This document shows positions 14,101 through 25,400 of a stretch of 64,000 nucleotides of DNA, in pieces. The DNA lies in the NCBI GenBank assembly GCA_029948255.1, contig JALIZF010001834.1, forward strand, positions 794,501-858,500, written 5' to 3'. The translations under genes and the position numbers were made by a program. The stretch is from Telmatactis stephensoni (lineage: Eukaryota > Cnidaria > Anthozoa > Actiniaria > Isophelliidae). Numbering within the stretch: position 1 is the first letter of the stretch; every line of letters begins with the position of its first letter. The notes under the pieces were generated by a model. It was not told the DNA's origin. It saw only the letters and a list, made by a program, of their open reading frames with translations, and ran no database searches.

Positions 14101-15877
14101 TAATCACCACAATAGTTATATTAATTTCTTGATCACTTTGACTTCTCATAACTCAGCCTAATATTAATGGCTTTTCAAAATGTAAGCATCAATAATTAGC
14201 AGACATGCATACCATATATGTCAGAATGAAAATGAGAGCCATGTAGGTATTTTAACTACCTTTTACGAGTCAATCTTCTTTTCAATGATCTTAATACTGT
14301 CTTTCGCACCAATGGTTTGTTTTGAAAATGAAAATTCCTTATTTCTCGACTTGCAGCCTTCCAATATTTCCAATAATACAGGCATAATCACAAAGACAAT
14401 ATATCTTTTCCAAAAATGTAAGTTTTTTAAAAATCCATCAGTATTAGACCGAGTTATGAGAAGTCAAAGTGAATGTATCCAGATTTCTATAGATTTTGCC
14501 GCGTTTGCTCCAATTCAAAATGGCAGACAAAAGCATGAAGTGGCTTATTAACTCCTGTGTAAGCCATTAATCACAAACCATTTTGATTAACCTTGTTAAA
14601 TAGAGTGCTTTTAGTCAAACCGTTCAATAGTTAACTATGACTAAATTAGATAACTATTTCACTATTTTAGCTGACGTCACATATTTTGAAAAATCACGAG
14701 CTACGCTCTGAAAATCAGGGGGTCGTAGCATGTAAACAAATTGGAGCTAAGCAAAAAGAAACCTTTCAAAATTCGCGAGCGATAGTTTGAAAGCGTTCGT
14801 TCGAATTTATTTCTTGATTTATAGCATAACAAATTCAAAAAAATTACACGTTAGAACCAATATTCATTTGTTTTTCAACGTACAATAGCCTAGTAAGTAA
14901 GAATTAAGTCCCCCCTGAATTACATGACCATTGGCTTGGCGGGGTTTCACTATTTTAGGTGACGTCACCTAAATGGTTAACTAATTTAGATAAATTTAGT
15001 TAACTATTGAACGGTTTGACTAAAAGCACTCTAACCTCAAATCTGCCCAGGTGAATTCAGATGATGACATGGAAACATCATCTTTTGCTAATTTTGTTGT
15101 TCATTTTAAAACCTTTAAGCAAATCTACTTGTCAAATAATAGCTGAATATTTAGGGACGATTTAAATAATGATATTCAGCCATTAATTAGGGAAATATTA
15201 ATATGATAAACAGTAAAGTACAATGTACAACAATGAAATTGACAGACAGGTGATATAAACAATTGCAACAAAAAAGTAAATAAATCAGTACCATTATAGT
15301 TAACAGAAAGGAACATTACTAATGAAAAAATTATAACAGAGAACTGTTATAATGTTTTTTATTACAAGGATACAGACATGGCTTTTTAGATCACTTTTTA
15401 GACCTCGTCTTACGTGATCATAAGCTTCTTCCTTGCGACCCAAGCAGTTTAAAGTCAACCCTTTCATGGCCAACGTTTCTAGGGACGACAAAACACACAC
15501 ACAAAATTACACAAAGCTGCAATCCAGCTATCAATTCTGCACGTGATCTCTAAAAATAACAGATTTTGAGGCATAGAATAAATTTGTATGAAATCTCAAA
15601 CATTGATACCTCCGTGCTCCGAATACTTTGGATTCGTAAGAATCTGCTTGGCGTATTTGAGGCCATTTTTGTACTGCTTCTGCTCGTAGCATCGCTGTGG
15701 TGGCAAAGAAAGCCGAGAGTAAGCTAAATACAACATTCCATGCTGAAATGGCCCAACTCACTGAGCATGTTGTTTGCCGGGTTTTCAACCAAACCCAAAA
15801 CTTCATGTCAAGTCGCTTACCAGAATCTTCTTGAAGAGAGCATTTTCCTTTTGCGGCAGGGGCTGTGAAGTGGGCAT
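1486..15877 (-). CDS. NAA15: NAA15/NAA16-like NatA auxiliary subunit, 14 coding exons, 3' end missing
   Basis: Product: the TPR scaffold that anchors the NatA catalytic subunit (NAA10) to the ribosome for co-translational N-terminal acetylation. Coding exons in order of translation: 15821-15877, 15610-15694, 15374-15478, 13293-13381, 11939-12007, 11653-11787, 11229-11382, 9189-9308, 6538-6633, 5917-6023, 5209-5281, 3503-3669, 2723-2875, 1486-1694. Together they give about 539 residues in one continuous frame. Seen directly: the start [19 protein letters not shown], then [73 protein letters not shown] and [15 protein letters not shown], all recognisable NAA15 blocks in the family order. Vertebrate NAA15 is about 866 residues, so roughly the last third lies left of the window; exon 14 ends at a clean GTAAGA donor and no further exon was found in 1-1485. 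Intron 4 uses a GC donor (AG|GCAAGT at 13293/13292); all others are GT-AG. The product could equally be named NAA16; an invertebrate usually has one copy. Confidence 0.93.
2142..2174. repeat. (TTA)n microsatellite
   Basis: About ten TTA/ATT triplets in an NAA15 intron. Confidence 0.9.
2901..3079. mobile_element. MITE with 10-bp target duplication, at the acceptor of NAA15 exon 13
   Basis: A 179-bp foldback with inverted ends (GTTAGTTAGATGTGAATGC and GCATTCACATCTAACTA), flanked by the perfect 10-bp direct repeat ATATCAACAT at 2891-2900 and 3080-3089. The 10-bp duplication suggests Mutator-type mobilisation. The interior, read on the minus strand, looks tRNA-like (GCGTTGGACCGGAAATCCGA then GTCGTGGGCTCAAACC), so a SINE-type origin of the core is possible. 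Its left end lies 25 bases upstream of NAA15 exon 13 in transcript terms. Confidence 0.75.
5360..5750. mobile_element. MITE, ends like the one at 46029
   Basis: The left end (AAGGTCAGTTTACACAATAC) and the inverse of the right end (AAGACTGGTTTACATCGCAC) form terminal inverted repeats that extend through CAACTTTTGCCTACAACT. The same inner motif is shared with the element at 46029-46219, so they are one family. It lies in the NAA15 intron beyond exon 11. Confidence 0.7.
6120..6500. repeat. Degenerate (GAAT)n-rich tetranucleotide region
   Basis: An imperfect GAAT/ATGA array in an NAA15 intron just downstream of exon 9. ORFs in this stretch are microsatellite translations, not genes. Confidence 0.8.
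6881..9020. mobile_element. 2.1-kb TIR element carrying a nested second element
   Basis: GGCCTTGCGCACGGAGTTGG at 6881 is repeated inverted at 9020 (CCAACACCGTGCGCAAGGCC); the match continues inward through GTGTACAAATT. It occupies most of the NAA15 intron between exons 8 and 9. No intact transposase was seen, so it is a non-autonomous or decayed DNA transposon. The element at 7289-8764 sits inside it. Confidence 0.7.
7289..8764. mobile_element. Nested TIR element rich in TATGCC/GGCATA motifs
   Basis: The ends TATCGCGCCAATTATGCC (7289) and GGCATATTTGGCGCGATA (8764) are inverted copies. Next to each end are many small inverted GGCATAAT/ATTATGCC and TTGCC/GGCAA motifs. It lies wholly inside the 6881-9020 element, implying later insertion or a composite structure. 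No coding potential was seen. Confidence 0.6.
10205..10392. repeat. Short direct duplication in an NAA15 intron
   Basis: A stretch beginning AGTTTTATAATCATTG and ending GTTTGTGATTGTTTGAAAAA occurs twice, about 130 bases apart. Confidence 0.6.
10924..11211. mobile_element. MITE beside NAA15 exon 7
   Basis: The inverted ends contain CAAAAAAGGTTGA and TCAACCTTTTTTG, then CAATCACCAATAGC-type blocks on each side. The right end stops 17 bases from the NAA15 exon 7 donor at 11229, with a TA-rich run between. Confidence 0.65.
11524..11543. repeat. Poly(C) run
   Basis: A near-uninterrupted C homopolymer in an NAA15 intron. A similar run lies at 11880-11897. Confidence 0.8.
12055..12833 (+). mobile_element. 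3' end of a CR1/L2-type non-LTR retrotransposon (LINE)
   Basis: An open frame at 12060-12506 encodes about 148 residues with [29 protein letters not shown] and [13 protein letters not shown]. This is the C-terminal segment that follows the reverse transcriptase in CR1/L2/RTE-like LINEs. It ends in a stop, a 3' UTR and a short (ATTG)n tail at about 12810-12833, the 3' end typical of CR1/L2 elements. It is 5'-truncated and antisense to NAA15; its start lies about 50 bases from the exon 5 acceptor. Confidence 0.85.
13797..13962. mobile_element. 166-bp MITE with 5-bp target duplication
   Basis: The ends CAGGGCCGTAGCCAC and GTGGCTACGGCCCTG are perfect inverted copies, flanked by AACCT on both sides (13792-13796 and 13963-13967). 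The CAGGG terminus is hAT-like, but a 5-bp duplication is not the usual 8 bp, so the superfamily is left open. Confidence 0.75.
14601..15033. mobile_element. 433-bp MITE in an NAA15 intron
   Basis: TAGAGTGCTTTTAGTCAAAC at 14601 is inverted at 15033 (GTTTGACTAAAAGCACTCTA). The TIR continues inward through CGTTCAATAGTTAACTA. It carries two TGACGTCA-type palindromes, one near each arm. No target duplication was resolved. Confidence 0.75.
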
Positions 15878-16010
15878 AGTTGTGTTATTGTCACGATAGC
15901 AGGTTTATTAGCAAAGTTTCCTTCTTCCTCTCAAGCCTCGTGGAATGCTCCAAGATGGCTGCCGACCACCTTTGTCCCAGTAACCTTTGCGATCAGTGAA
16001 ACAAAACACA
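15878..16010 (-). promoter_or_regulatory. Presumed NAA15 5' UTR/promoter with YY1-like site
   Basis: This stretch lies just upstream of the NAA15 start codon. On the gene strand it reads GGCAGCCATCTTGGAG at about 15949-15964, which matches the YY1 core (GCCATCTTG) often found near the start sites of housekeeping genes. No TATA box is evident. The transcription start is not visible from sequence. A near-identical AAGATGGCTGCC string also occurs inside a repeat family elsewhere in this window, so the site could be transposon-derived or coincidental. Confidence 0.35.
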
Positions 16011-16799
16011 GGAAACCCACTCCTCGTGGATATTGGAAAAACTCCGAAAACTTGGATGTTTCACCAATTCACCAATTTGTATTTAAAAGTAGCTCTTGCT
16101 TGAAAAAGATCTAAAATCACACAATTTTTATACATTTGTGGTTGCGATCCATGACGTTGATGCGAAACTAACAGCTTAAGCCCGCGTATATTCATTATAT
16201 CATCCTAGAGCATCCACGACCCCTCCCCTCCTCCCGGGATATTTGACTTTTTGAAAAAATATAGTCAAGTTCCACATTATGTGTCAAATCCCCTCTCATT
16301 AAGGCGATTTTCATCCAAGTAGGTCTTTAAGGGTTTTGTAGTTTTTTTATTTAATTAAACATATCTTGACCTACTGATCAACCAAATAGCGTAAAGCTCA
16401 TCAAGGGGGTTCTATGTCTAACCTTTTTACAAAATTTGTATGTGTATAGTGTAGAATTTTGTAGGTTTTATCGTGACGCAGTTCTCGTCGCCCCTCCTAT
16501 ACTATTTTCATGCGATTCGATGATTGACGGATCAGTATTCCAAAAATCTTAGAAATCGGCAAAGATTATGCTGCCGGAAAGATGCGATTGAAATTTAGAC
16601 CTGTCGACCAAATAAATAGGTTGCGAGCCACCTTAAAATGTGGAAAAGTATTTCTGACAACGAATTTTTGGGAGTGTGGCTGGCCCTTGGAGGGGGGAGG
16701 CGAAGGGAGGGGAGGCGAAGGGCGGGAAGGAAATGGGAAAGGAAACAAGAGCCCTCTTTTTGCTCTCCCCAGCCCCCCTCCCGTTCCCTACCTCGAGGC

Positions 16800-16915
16800 C
16801 CGGTCACGAAGGCCACATTTTTGTGGTTACTGGCTTTCCATTCCGTGTAGCTTTAAGTAGCTTCAAATACCCTTAAAACCGAGCACTGGTGGAGAGAGGG
16901 GTAAAGAGCGCACCG
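16800..16915 (+). mobile_element. SINE body fragment, same family as 59577
   Basis: It shares GTGTAGCTTTAAG, CAAATACCCTTAAAAC and GAGCACTGGTGGAGAGA with the body of the complete SINE at 59577-59845. The tRNA-like head is missing or unrecognisable. Confidence 0.55.
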
Positions 16916-17703
16916 TCGGCTTCCTGGGAAACTTAACCAGCTTAACTAGCTGGAGGAACTACAGACCCTAAATATTGTGCTTTATCTTAACCTTTTAAAT
17001 TGTCGAAATGTAGCGTTTTACTGAAATGGAAGACGTTACTCGATCGGGGGAATTATGGCCAAAGATGGAGAGTAAAGAAAATTCAAAAGAAAACAGATCC
17101 ATATATTCGACCTATAGAGGCATTTTCTCTCTCTTTGCCTACCGGCCTTTGCACAAGCGCGTTCGCATTCTCACTCCTCCCAACCAAACCTTTATTTGAG
17201 TTATTATTACATTTTTAGTAGCCATTACCCTAAGTTCTGTTTCCGTAAAAGTTCCCAAAAAGAATGAGAGGAATCCAGGTCTATCAGGGGAGAAGCCAGG
17301 AGTTTCGTGCGACTGTTTACTCAGCTGGATGAACAGTTTATACAGTATACACAAGCCAAAAATGTACCTTTTGCTTGAATAGTTTCTTGATTAACTTGGC
17401 AATTGTTTAGCGGGGCAATTGCAAAACGAATAAAAACGCACGATATTCGATCACACATTTAAGAAATATAGAGAAATTAAACGATATCCATATATTAATA
17501 ATCATGAATATTAATCATTCTCAATATATTTATGAACGATCCAAAATAATTAAAAAGTAAAGGTAAAAACATCAGTATCCGTAGCAAGACAATAAGTAGT
17601 CAGGATATTCAGGTAAAAAAAGAAAAAGTTATAGAAAAAGAACGAAAAAAAGAAAACAGAAAAAGGATTCGCCCCCGACACGACTCGAACCTGTTAGATA
17701 TGC

Positions 17704-17720
17704 CCCCCCCCCCCCCCCCC
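17704..17720. repeat. Poly(C) run
   Basis: A C homopolymer. The bases before it (GACTCGAACCTG, minus-strand CAGGTTCGAGTC) look like a tRNA B box, so a decayed tRNA-derived repeat may surround it. Confidence 0.7.
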
Positions 17721-18959
17721 GGACACAAAGTAGAATGATTATTTAACTGAAAAATAAAAAAGGAAAAATTAAATTATGGGACGATTCTCCCGAGACATTC
17801 AAGGAAGCTGAGACATCGAATCGACTTACGTTACGGATGAAGATTTCGGCCCCATCCACGCTATCCCGGTGCTACATAAAACAGTTGTCTTAGCCCGAAA
17901 GCCAGGGAGGGAGACGATATCCGGACCCTAATCCATACCTTTAGATATCACCTTAGACCGCTGCTCTACCTAGACACTTAATACTTTTATTGTCTAATTG
18001 GGGTAGTCTATTCGGCGAAGTTTCATTATGATGCTAATATGTTTGTCCCAAATCCTTGGGGACATAGAAGAACCAATCAAAATCGGTGCGAGTATTTTGA
18101 AGAAAGATCAACAAAGTTGCGTTAACAATATGTATTTTAGGTCCACTGAGCTCCTTTGTAACGTGAAGAAGTTCATTATGCTGTATTTTAGTATGGATCT
18201 TTATTTTCTACTGCTGGATGAAGGTTTGCAACTGGTAATCACATTTGCTATTTAAGAGTAGTCCTAAAGCAGATCTCGATGATTATCCAGACAAAGGGCG
18301 AAGATTTGAAATGTCAGCAAAGTTAAGTATCTCGTTTACAAATGTCTTTACTCAACTGAAAATTGTACATTTAGAGATCTAGATTTAATAAACTTTATCA
18401 CTTATAGGGTTTCATCAGTTGTATTTTCAAGTCTAGTTGGGCAAAAGGACAAGGAAATCTCTTGAAATCTCATGATTACGCCTAGTTTTAGTGAAATTAT
18501 TAAATAAATATTGATCAACAGGAACAGCGCTAAGTTTGTTAATGATTTTATACATTAAGCAACGTCTTCGTTCTCGAAGTAACTGAAGGAGAGACGTAAA
18601 AATAGCCCATATGTGGCGGGGGCACACATATTATGGTTTTTATAATGGCGCACAGAGTCTCCGTTTCCTATATATAGTTGAACTGTATGAATCGAGTCTT
18701 TCCAATGAAAGAATTCAACTTACATAGATAAGAAGAGTTGCTATACGGTTCCCGATTGGGTCTTTGTTTATCGGTGTTGCTAATGCCACAAAACCAGAAG
18801 GTTACATTATTCCTGAAGGCCCAGACACAAGATGTTGATGACAACTTTGATTACAAAAACGTGCAAACTTTTACGCCTATTTTTTCAAGTACAAATTATT
18901 TAATACTCTCTAGATTCCATTTTTCTGGGAGTCTGTACTCTAACAGACGCACTGATGAC

Positions 18960-19260
18960 GTCAAACACCTACTACAGGCACCACACATACTACAGATATA
19001 GGTACTACATGTACTACACTGACTACTTACAAGTACTATACTACAGGTATAACACCTACTACAGGTACTACATATACTATAGATACTACACCCTACAACA
19101 GGTGCTACAGATACTGCACTGACTGCAGGTACTACATGTACTACTGGAACTACAATACAGGTATAACACCTACTACAGGCACTATAGATACTACACCACA
19201 CAATAGGTGCTACAGATACTACACTTGCTACAAGTGCTACACTAACTACAATCGTTACAT
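18960..19260. repeat. Degenerate CTAC/GGTACTACA minisatellite
   Basis: Units of about 9-12 bases built on GGTACTACA/GATACTACA, with many substitutions, over about 300 bases. Minus-strand ORFs over it are translation artefacts of the repeat. Confidence 0.8.
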
Positions 19261-19752
19261 CTACTTTAGGTACACGTATTAGTATTGCGCACCATTACTA
19301 AAGCTCAGGACAATAGAAGTTGTCCTCACTAAGCAAGCTCAGGACAAATGATTAACTGACCAATCACATGTATACATAGCAGCAAAGGTGGATGACATTG
19401 TATTATGCAAACAAGACAAGAGGAACAAGCTGTCAAGCGAACTTCGATATCCTAACCTTCTAAAGGTCATGGACAGGACGCGCAATACGGCAACGTCAAG
19501 TAATAAAGACCGAAGCGTAACTCACAACGTTTTATTTTTCAAGAAAATAATTAATTGTTAGTTTAATTTTTATTAGTATCTGCATATATTACACTGGTGT
19601 CTGTTTTTATATAGGGTCCTGGACTCCTTTACGGATTATCCATCTGGCTATTTGTTTCATTGTAATTTCTCTTTTTCGCAGTATACTATTAATTGTCTCT
19701 ATAAATATGTCCAGGTATTCTAATACTAATCTTAGCCATTAAATTGTAATAA

Positions 19753-20215
19753 CAGGGTCCCCTATACCCCTTTGCAAAATGAAATCACGCCAAAATATTT
19801 GGTCTTTTCACGCGTCACGGATAATTCAAAAATCTCTTTCACGTTCACAAAAAAAATCAAAAGCTGCATGCTTTCACGTGGACGCAAAAAGATTTTAGAC
19901 CCTAAATCTCTACATTACTTTCTCCCTTTTTTTTGCGTCTCGGTTAAAATTGTTTTTACATGTAATGGTTTAGTTGTCTTTCTTGAAATTCGTCGTCGTA
20001 GCTATAAGTGCGGATTGGCCTTATTGCCCTCCTGAGCCTGGAAATATCATTGTCAGTTCATGATAATTGCTCCAAATTGTCGAGGCTCTTCCAGTTCTAC
20101 TGTAGTCCCTTGTGTTTCATTTATTTATTTATTCATTTATTTATTACAGGGTCTCCTATACCTTTTGCGTGAAACGTGAATGGCTGATTTATTTCGACGT
20201 GAAACGTGATTTAAG
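19753..20215. mobile_element. Two partial, oppositely oriented copies of the 57178 repeat family
   Basis: 19753-19910 matches the left half of the element at 57178-57392 (TTTGGTCTTTTCACGCGTCA, then CACGTGGACGCAAAAAGA). 20145-20215 matches the inverse of its right half (TCCTATACCTTTTGCGTGAA, then ATGGCTGATTTATTT). Unrelated sequence separates them. Confidence 0.7.
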
Positions 20216-21639
20216 GTCAATGATAAACTGACCAATCACATATATACATATCCATGCGTTGATTGATAAAAGATTTTCACAATCAACCCTTTTACGTAAT
20301 ACGCTTAAGCACCTGCGGCATTGAAACGTTTATGGCAAAATGTTTGATTTTGAAACATGTTACATGAATGCATTTGATCATGTCCAGTACATATATGGAA
20401 TTTGGCAACATAAGTAATACAATTATTTTTAATAACGATAAAGAATGGGCAGTGAGGGAATTTATTTTTAATTTTCATTTTTATTGATGTTAATTCGCTA
20501 AAACCAAAAACGCTGACGAGAGCTGGGAATAAATTTATCTTGAAAACCAAAAAACTCAAAATCCCATTATTTCTGCCATTTTGCCTTCAATATTTTATCA
20601 TTAAGAAGTATTTTTAAAGTATATTGTTGCGATGTTTAGACAGATTTTGTGCACAGTTAATACACGCGATGCCCTGCAAGCATTCCAATAGACCGTTAGC
20701 CTGTCACGTGATCTGAGAATCCGTCATTCCGGTGGGTTCCTATCTGGACTTCTTTTCTAAGGTCATAAAACGGTTTAAACATAAACGATAAAGAAAATTG
20801 AAAACAATTTGTTATCTGGAGCTGAAACCACGTTAATCAGCCAAGTAAATGTAAGAAAAGTTGCTTCATAAAGTCGAGATCCTCAGCAGATTTTGACTTG
20901 AGTCAGGTTAGTAAGCTTATTATACAATCAAACCTGACGTAAGGTTTGAATTAGATCCTGTTACAAAACAACCTAATTATTTACTGATACAATTCTGAAT
21001 ATTTACAAAATATACATAAGCTAAGAAATTCTAGCTTAAGAATAAACTCTTCGGCTATGACACATCTACGAGAATTGCCGAGAAACTTAAGCAGTAGTAT
21101 AGATTTCTGGGAAAGGTACAGTAGGAAAACCAAGCCATCTTTATAATTCTGTATATTCAGTATGTAAAGCATAAATATATTAATCTGTAGCCATATCATT
21201 TCCCAAAAAAACCTTTTTTATTGTTTTTTGTTTATTTGTTTGTTTTTAAGTAAATCCAATTTTGGTTTAAATTTGCATACACCAACGAGAGACTGATTTA
21301 TCATGGCCAAGAAAGCGCTGAGTAGTCATGATCATTATATGTCGTTACTGAAGACAATTTGTTTACACTGGTAGAATCCACCAGGAATGGATTACAGCTA
21401 GCAGCCATGTAGTTAAGCCATTCATTACGTCTTTAAGTCGATAAAGCTTTTATGAAATATAACTGAATAAAAAGGTATCTTATATTAGGTTTTCATCTAT
21501 TGATACTATATACCAGTGAAATCTGCATGACTCCAGCGCCTCCGAGGGATCGATGATTCATTATCACAGCAGCATCTCTTTGGCGACAATCTTTTTGAAA
21601 TTGTTGTAAATCTGTATAGATGTAGATTGATGTTTGCTT

Positions 21640-21850
21640 GCTTCCTTTTTGTCTCTTTGTCACTTTGTTTGTTTATTTCTTTGTTTGTTTGTCTCTTTGT
21701 TTGTCTCTTTGTTTGTTTGTTTGTTTGTTTGTTTGTTTGTTTGTTTGTTCGTTCGTTCGTTCGTTCGTTCGTTCGTTCGTTTATTTGTTTGTTCGTTCGT
21801 TCGTCCGTTCGTCCGTTCGTCCGTTCGTCCCGGTTCGTTCGTTCGTTCAT
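21640..21850. repeat. (GTTT)n grading into (GTTC)n microsatellite
   Basis: An array of about 200 bases in the receptor's upstream intergenic region. Long ORFs on both strands here are microsatellite translations. Confidence 0.9.
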
Positions 21851-22432
21851 TTATTGGTATGTTTGTCTGAGTTTTACGACTTGTGAATTAAATTATCACG
21901 GCTGTGTTTCGATAGCTTAGACATTCATTCATTTACTGTACTGCTGAAAGTATCAGTTGAATTCATATGAGAAAATATTTTAATTACGTACGACGGGGAA
22001 CATTACAAATTTAATTTGGCATAACGCTGACCACAATTAACGATGCGACGCGACATTACGTACGTGATTACGTACGTGATTACGTACTCTTTAATGTATT
22101 GCGCGCGTAGAAAATTGCAATAAATGTTGCATGTTATATGTAGCACTTTGAATGCGTCGTATCATGTATCGCACTTAGCGCCAATGCAGTAACTGTACGT
22201 GTTTGCCTGCGTAGCGCTTCACTGAGAGAAAAGAAGCGGAGAGGGAGAAAGTGGGTTGTTTGGGATACCTGTGTTAAATTTTGCAACCAGGCACAAACAA
22301 CACTTCAAGTCGACGGTAACTGTGTATACTTCGACCATCTCAAGCAAAGTCATACTGATTAACTGTTTCGCCATACATTTATAAAAGTAACATTTTTTTT
22401 ATTCCAATAGCAGCTGAGAAAGAGAGGCAAAG

Positions 22433-25400
22433 ATGAACTTTTCTGCTGTGTTTTTGTTCATGTTGGTATGTATGGGCTCCCTGTGTACTACTGCCTTCTC
22501 AAGAAGAAACCTAACAGGTACAATTAACTCATGATGATCTTGTAATGTTTTCTAGTGATTAAGTCAAATTCGTATGAGTGTGAAACGGACCGCACCGTAA
22601 CGTTGCCGTGTCAGTACCTTAAAGTCTATAAAACATTCAAAATTCCTGCCGTAACCGTCCAGTAATGTTTTCTAGTGATAAAGTAAATTTCGTATGAGTG
22701 TGAAACGGACCGCACCGTACCGTTACCGTGTCAGTACCTTAAAGTCTATAAAACATTCAAAATTCCTGCCGTAAACGTCCAGTCCCATGACCGTCCAGCT
22801 TTCACAGTCGTACGCAATCTCGTACCCAGAAACTGCTCTAAAATAGCATGTGCAGATTTTACGCGGAGATTTCACGTACTGAAACCGTATCGTAACGGTT
22901 ACTTTCTCTCATGAATAAGCTATATATTGTTCCCACCAGGCGTTGATTACGACGAGGCAAGACTGCTTAAAGAGGTCCTTGGTAACTACAACAAGAAGCT
23001 ACGACCAGTTATCAAGAAAGAACAAAATGTTACTGTAAAACTTGGATTAACTCTTAACCAGATCGTCGATGTGGTAATACATTTATACTATATATTAAAA
23101 CATATGCACATAATCAGGAGAAAATGGGACGATGATCGCATTTGCTTTCTTCCAAGGCCTTTTCTTCTTTCCTTGAAATTGTTTGCCTCAATTGTTTGCT
23201 TCCCTTCATCCCTCCTTCCCCCTTCCCTCTCCCTTCTTTGAGTACTTGCCTTTCTTTTCTCGTCAATTCCCTCCCATATATACCTTTTTAACTTTTTCTT
23301 TTCTTTTCTTTCCTTTCCTTTTTCGCTTTCTTTAATTCGTGAAAACGTCCACACTATATGGACTTTGAACTCAAAGTTTTGTTATTTTTATTTCCCAGAT
23401 TGAAAAATACGAACTGCTTAAGCTGAGTCTTTACATTAGACAGGTATGTTTGTCTGCATGCTCAACATAGTTATCAATTAAATCATAAGTCATTGAAACA
23501 CAGTTCCGAAAATGTAAATATATCAACTGTACGCATTTTTAGGAGAAGAGGGGGTGGGGTGGGGATACATAGGGTATAATGAGTAAGCAATGTAACGAAT
23601 ACTAATACTGTTATATAACACTGTTATGTTGTCTTGGCTTTTTTATATTCACAAGATCTGGGAAAACCCCTTGTTGGCCTGGAATGCAAGTGAATATGGA
23701 GGAATTACACAAGTCAACCTGGATCCTTCTGAGCTGTGGAAACCTGACATTTATCTTTACAACAAGTGAGTCGGTTAAAACCACCATTAGCTGTAGCGTG
23801 GCTGAAGCGCGCTGATTTAGAACAAGCCCCTCACTTGCGTTGCAAATTCTCTTGGAAATCCTGAAAAAAAGACGCCATTGCCCGAGGACTGTTTCTTCAT
23901 GCTTAATCAGTGATTTCTTGTTTGAGCAATTAACGTCAGTATTCATCAAGCAATGGTGCAAGCCGTTAACCAGTCTACACCATCGTCTGATGAAGACTGT
24001 ACTATACAGTTGAATAAATATTCTTTTTAATCAATACTGCACCTTTAGTTCTTGCATTATTCTAAAACTCCGTCCCCACCCACAACACAAAGGCCCCGTT
24101 CACACTACAGTTTTAGATCGGTCTGAGTTCGATCCAGCTTGAAGCGATGTACTAGACTGGATCGATCTCAGATCGATCTAATGCTGTAGTGTGAATGGGG
24201 CCAAAGACTTCATGTTAAGTTTCCCTCGTCTTGTAGTGCTGATAGTGGAGCCGATGGAGGCCTAGATGGATTTAAAGCAAAGATTACACTCATTCACACT
24301 GGGACAAACAAGTGGCTTACCCCAGCTCTCCTTACCACCTCGTGCAAGATTAACGTCAGATACTTCCCTTTTGACCAACAGGTAATGATATTCACTAGAC
24401 TGATTCCATGAGTCAGTCTCAGTTTTCGCTGCTTGGGTTAATCCTTTTTCTGTGGTTGTCGCTCACACACAAATGTAAAGGAGTAAAACTACGACTATGG
24501 AATCAGTCTATGATATTCACGGATTCATTTCTATATTTTCTTCATAAGTTGCACCCCATGCATTGCAGGGAACTATGTTTTATAGTACGCAAGCAAGAGG
24601 TATTTTATATTAGGGAGTTAGTTAATTTTAACGAGGATTCATTTACCCTTTTTGCTGGCCAAAAATGGACATAAGGCCCGCGCAAACGACTTCAACATTT
24701 GTTTCAACATCATTTCGATTTTGTTGAAAATCAATGTTGAAGTCGTTTGCCACCCCCTTTCAACAATGTTGAAGCGTGTTGAAACGATGTTGAATGAAGT
24801 TTAAAAGAGTTTAAACTTTGCTTCAACATTGCTTCAACATTTCTTTTGTTCTCTGAATGTTGAATCAAAGTTGAAGTCGTTTGCCACCCTCTTTCAACAT
24901 TGTTGGGTTTGCGCTTGCGCTCTAAGCCGTCTTGTAGTTTTTCAACACTGTTGAAAGGGGCGGGGTGGCAAACGACTTCAACATTGCAATTCAACAAAAT
25001 CGAACGGATGTTGAAACAAATGTTGAAATCGTTTGCCACCCCAGTGTTCAACATCGTTCAACATTGTTCAACAGCGTTCAACAAAATCGAAAGGATGTTG
25101 AAACAAATGTTGAAGTCGTTTGCGCGGGCCTATATGATAGAAATGGTTCTTTGTGCGTTTTTGACTTCACACCTTTTTAATGACTCGCCTCCTTAAGCTT
25201 GCTATAATCATTATATCTTTGGAAAAAAGTAAAAAGGAATTCTGATCAAGGGAGGGGTAAGAGGAAACATTAATGCAGAGTGCAACAAAGAGTCAAAACG
25301 ATGAATCAAAACGATTGGTAAAAGCCTGTGGTCAGGGGCGGGTCCAGGATCATCCTTCAGGAAAAGTACAGCGTTATGGAAACCGTCCAGATGAGGGTCC

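Larger units (their letters stand above)
15878..22432. other. Intergenic region between NAA15 and the Cys-loop receptor
   Basis: No exon with family similarity was found on either strand. Contents: the NAA15 promoter, a SINE-like fragment (16800-16915), a poly(C) run (17704-17720), a degenerate CTAC minisatellite (18960-19260), pieces of the repeat family seen intact at 57178 (19753-19910 and 20145-20215), a (GTTT)/(GTTC) microsatellite (21640-21850), and short GATTACGTACGT tandem copies (22055-22090). Confidence 0.55.

Noticed and set aside
21506..21920. Overlapping long ORFs on both strands
   Set aside because: They translate the (GTTT)/(GTTC) microsatellite.
22055..22090. GATTACGTACGT tandem copies as a receptor promoter element
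   Set aside because: Only two to three imperfect copies about 350 bases from the start codon; nothing ties them to transcription.
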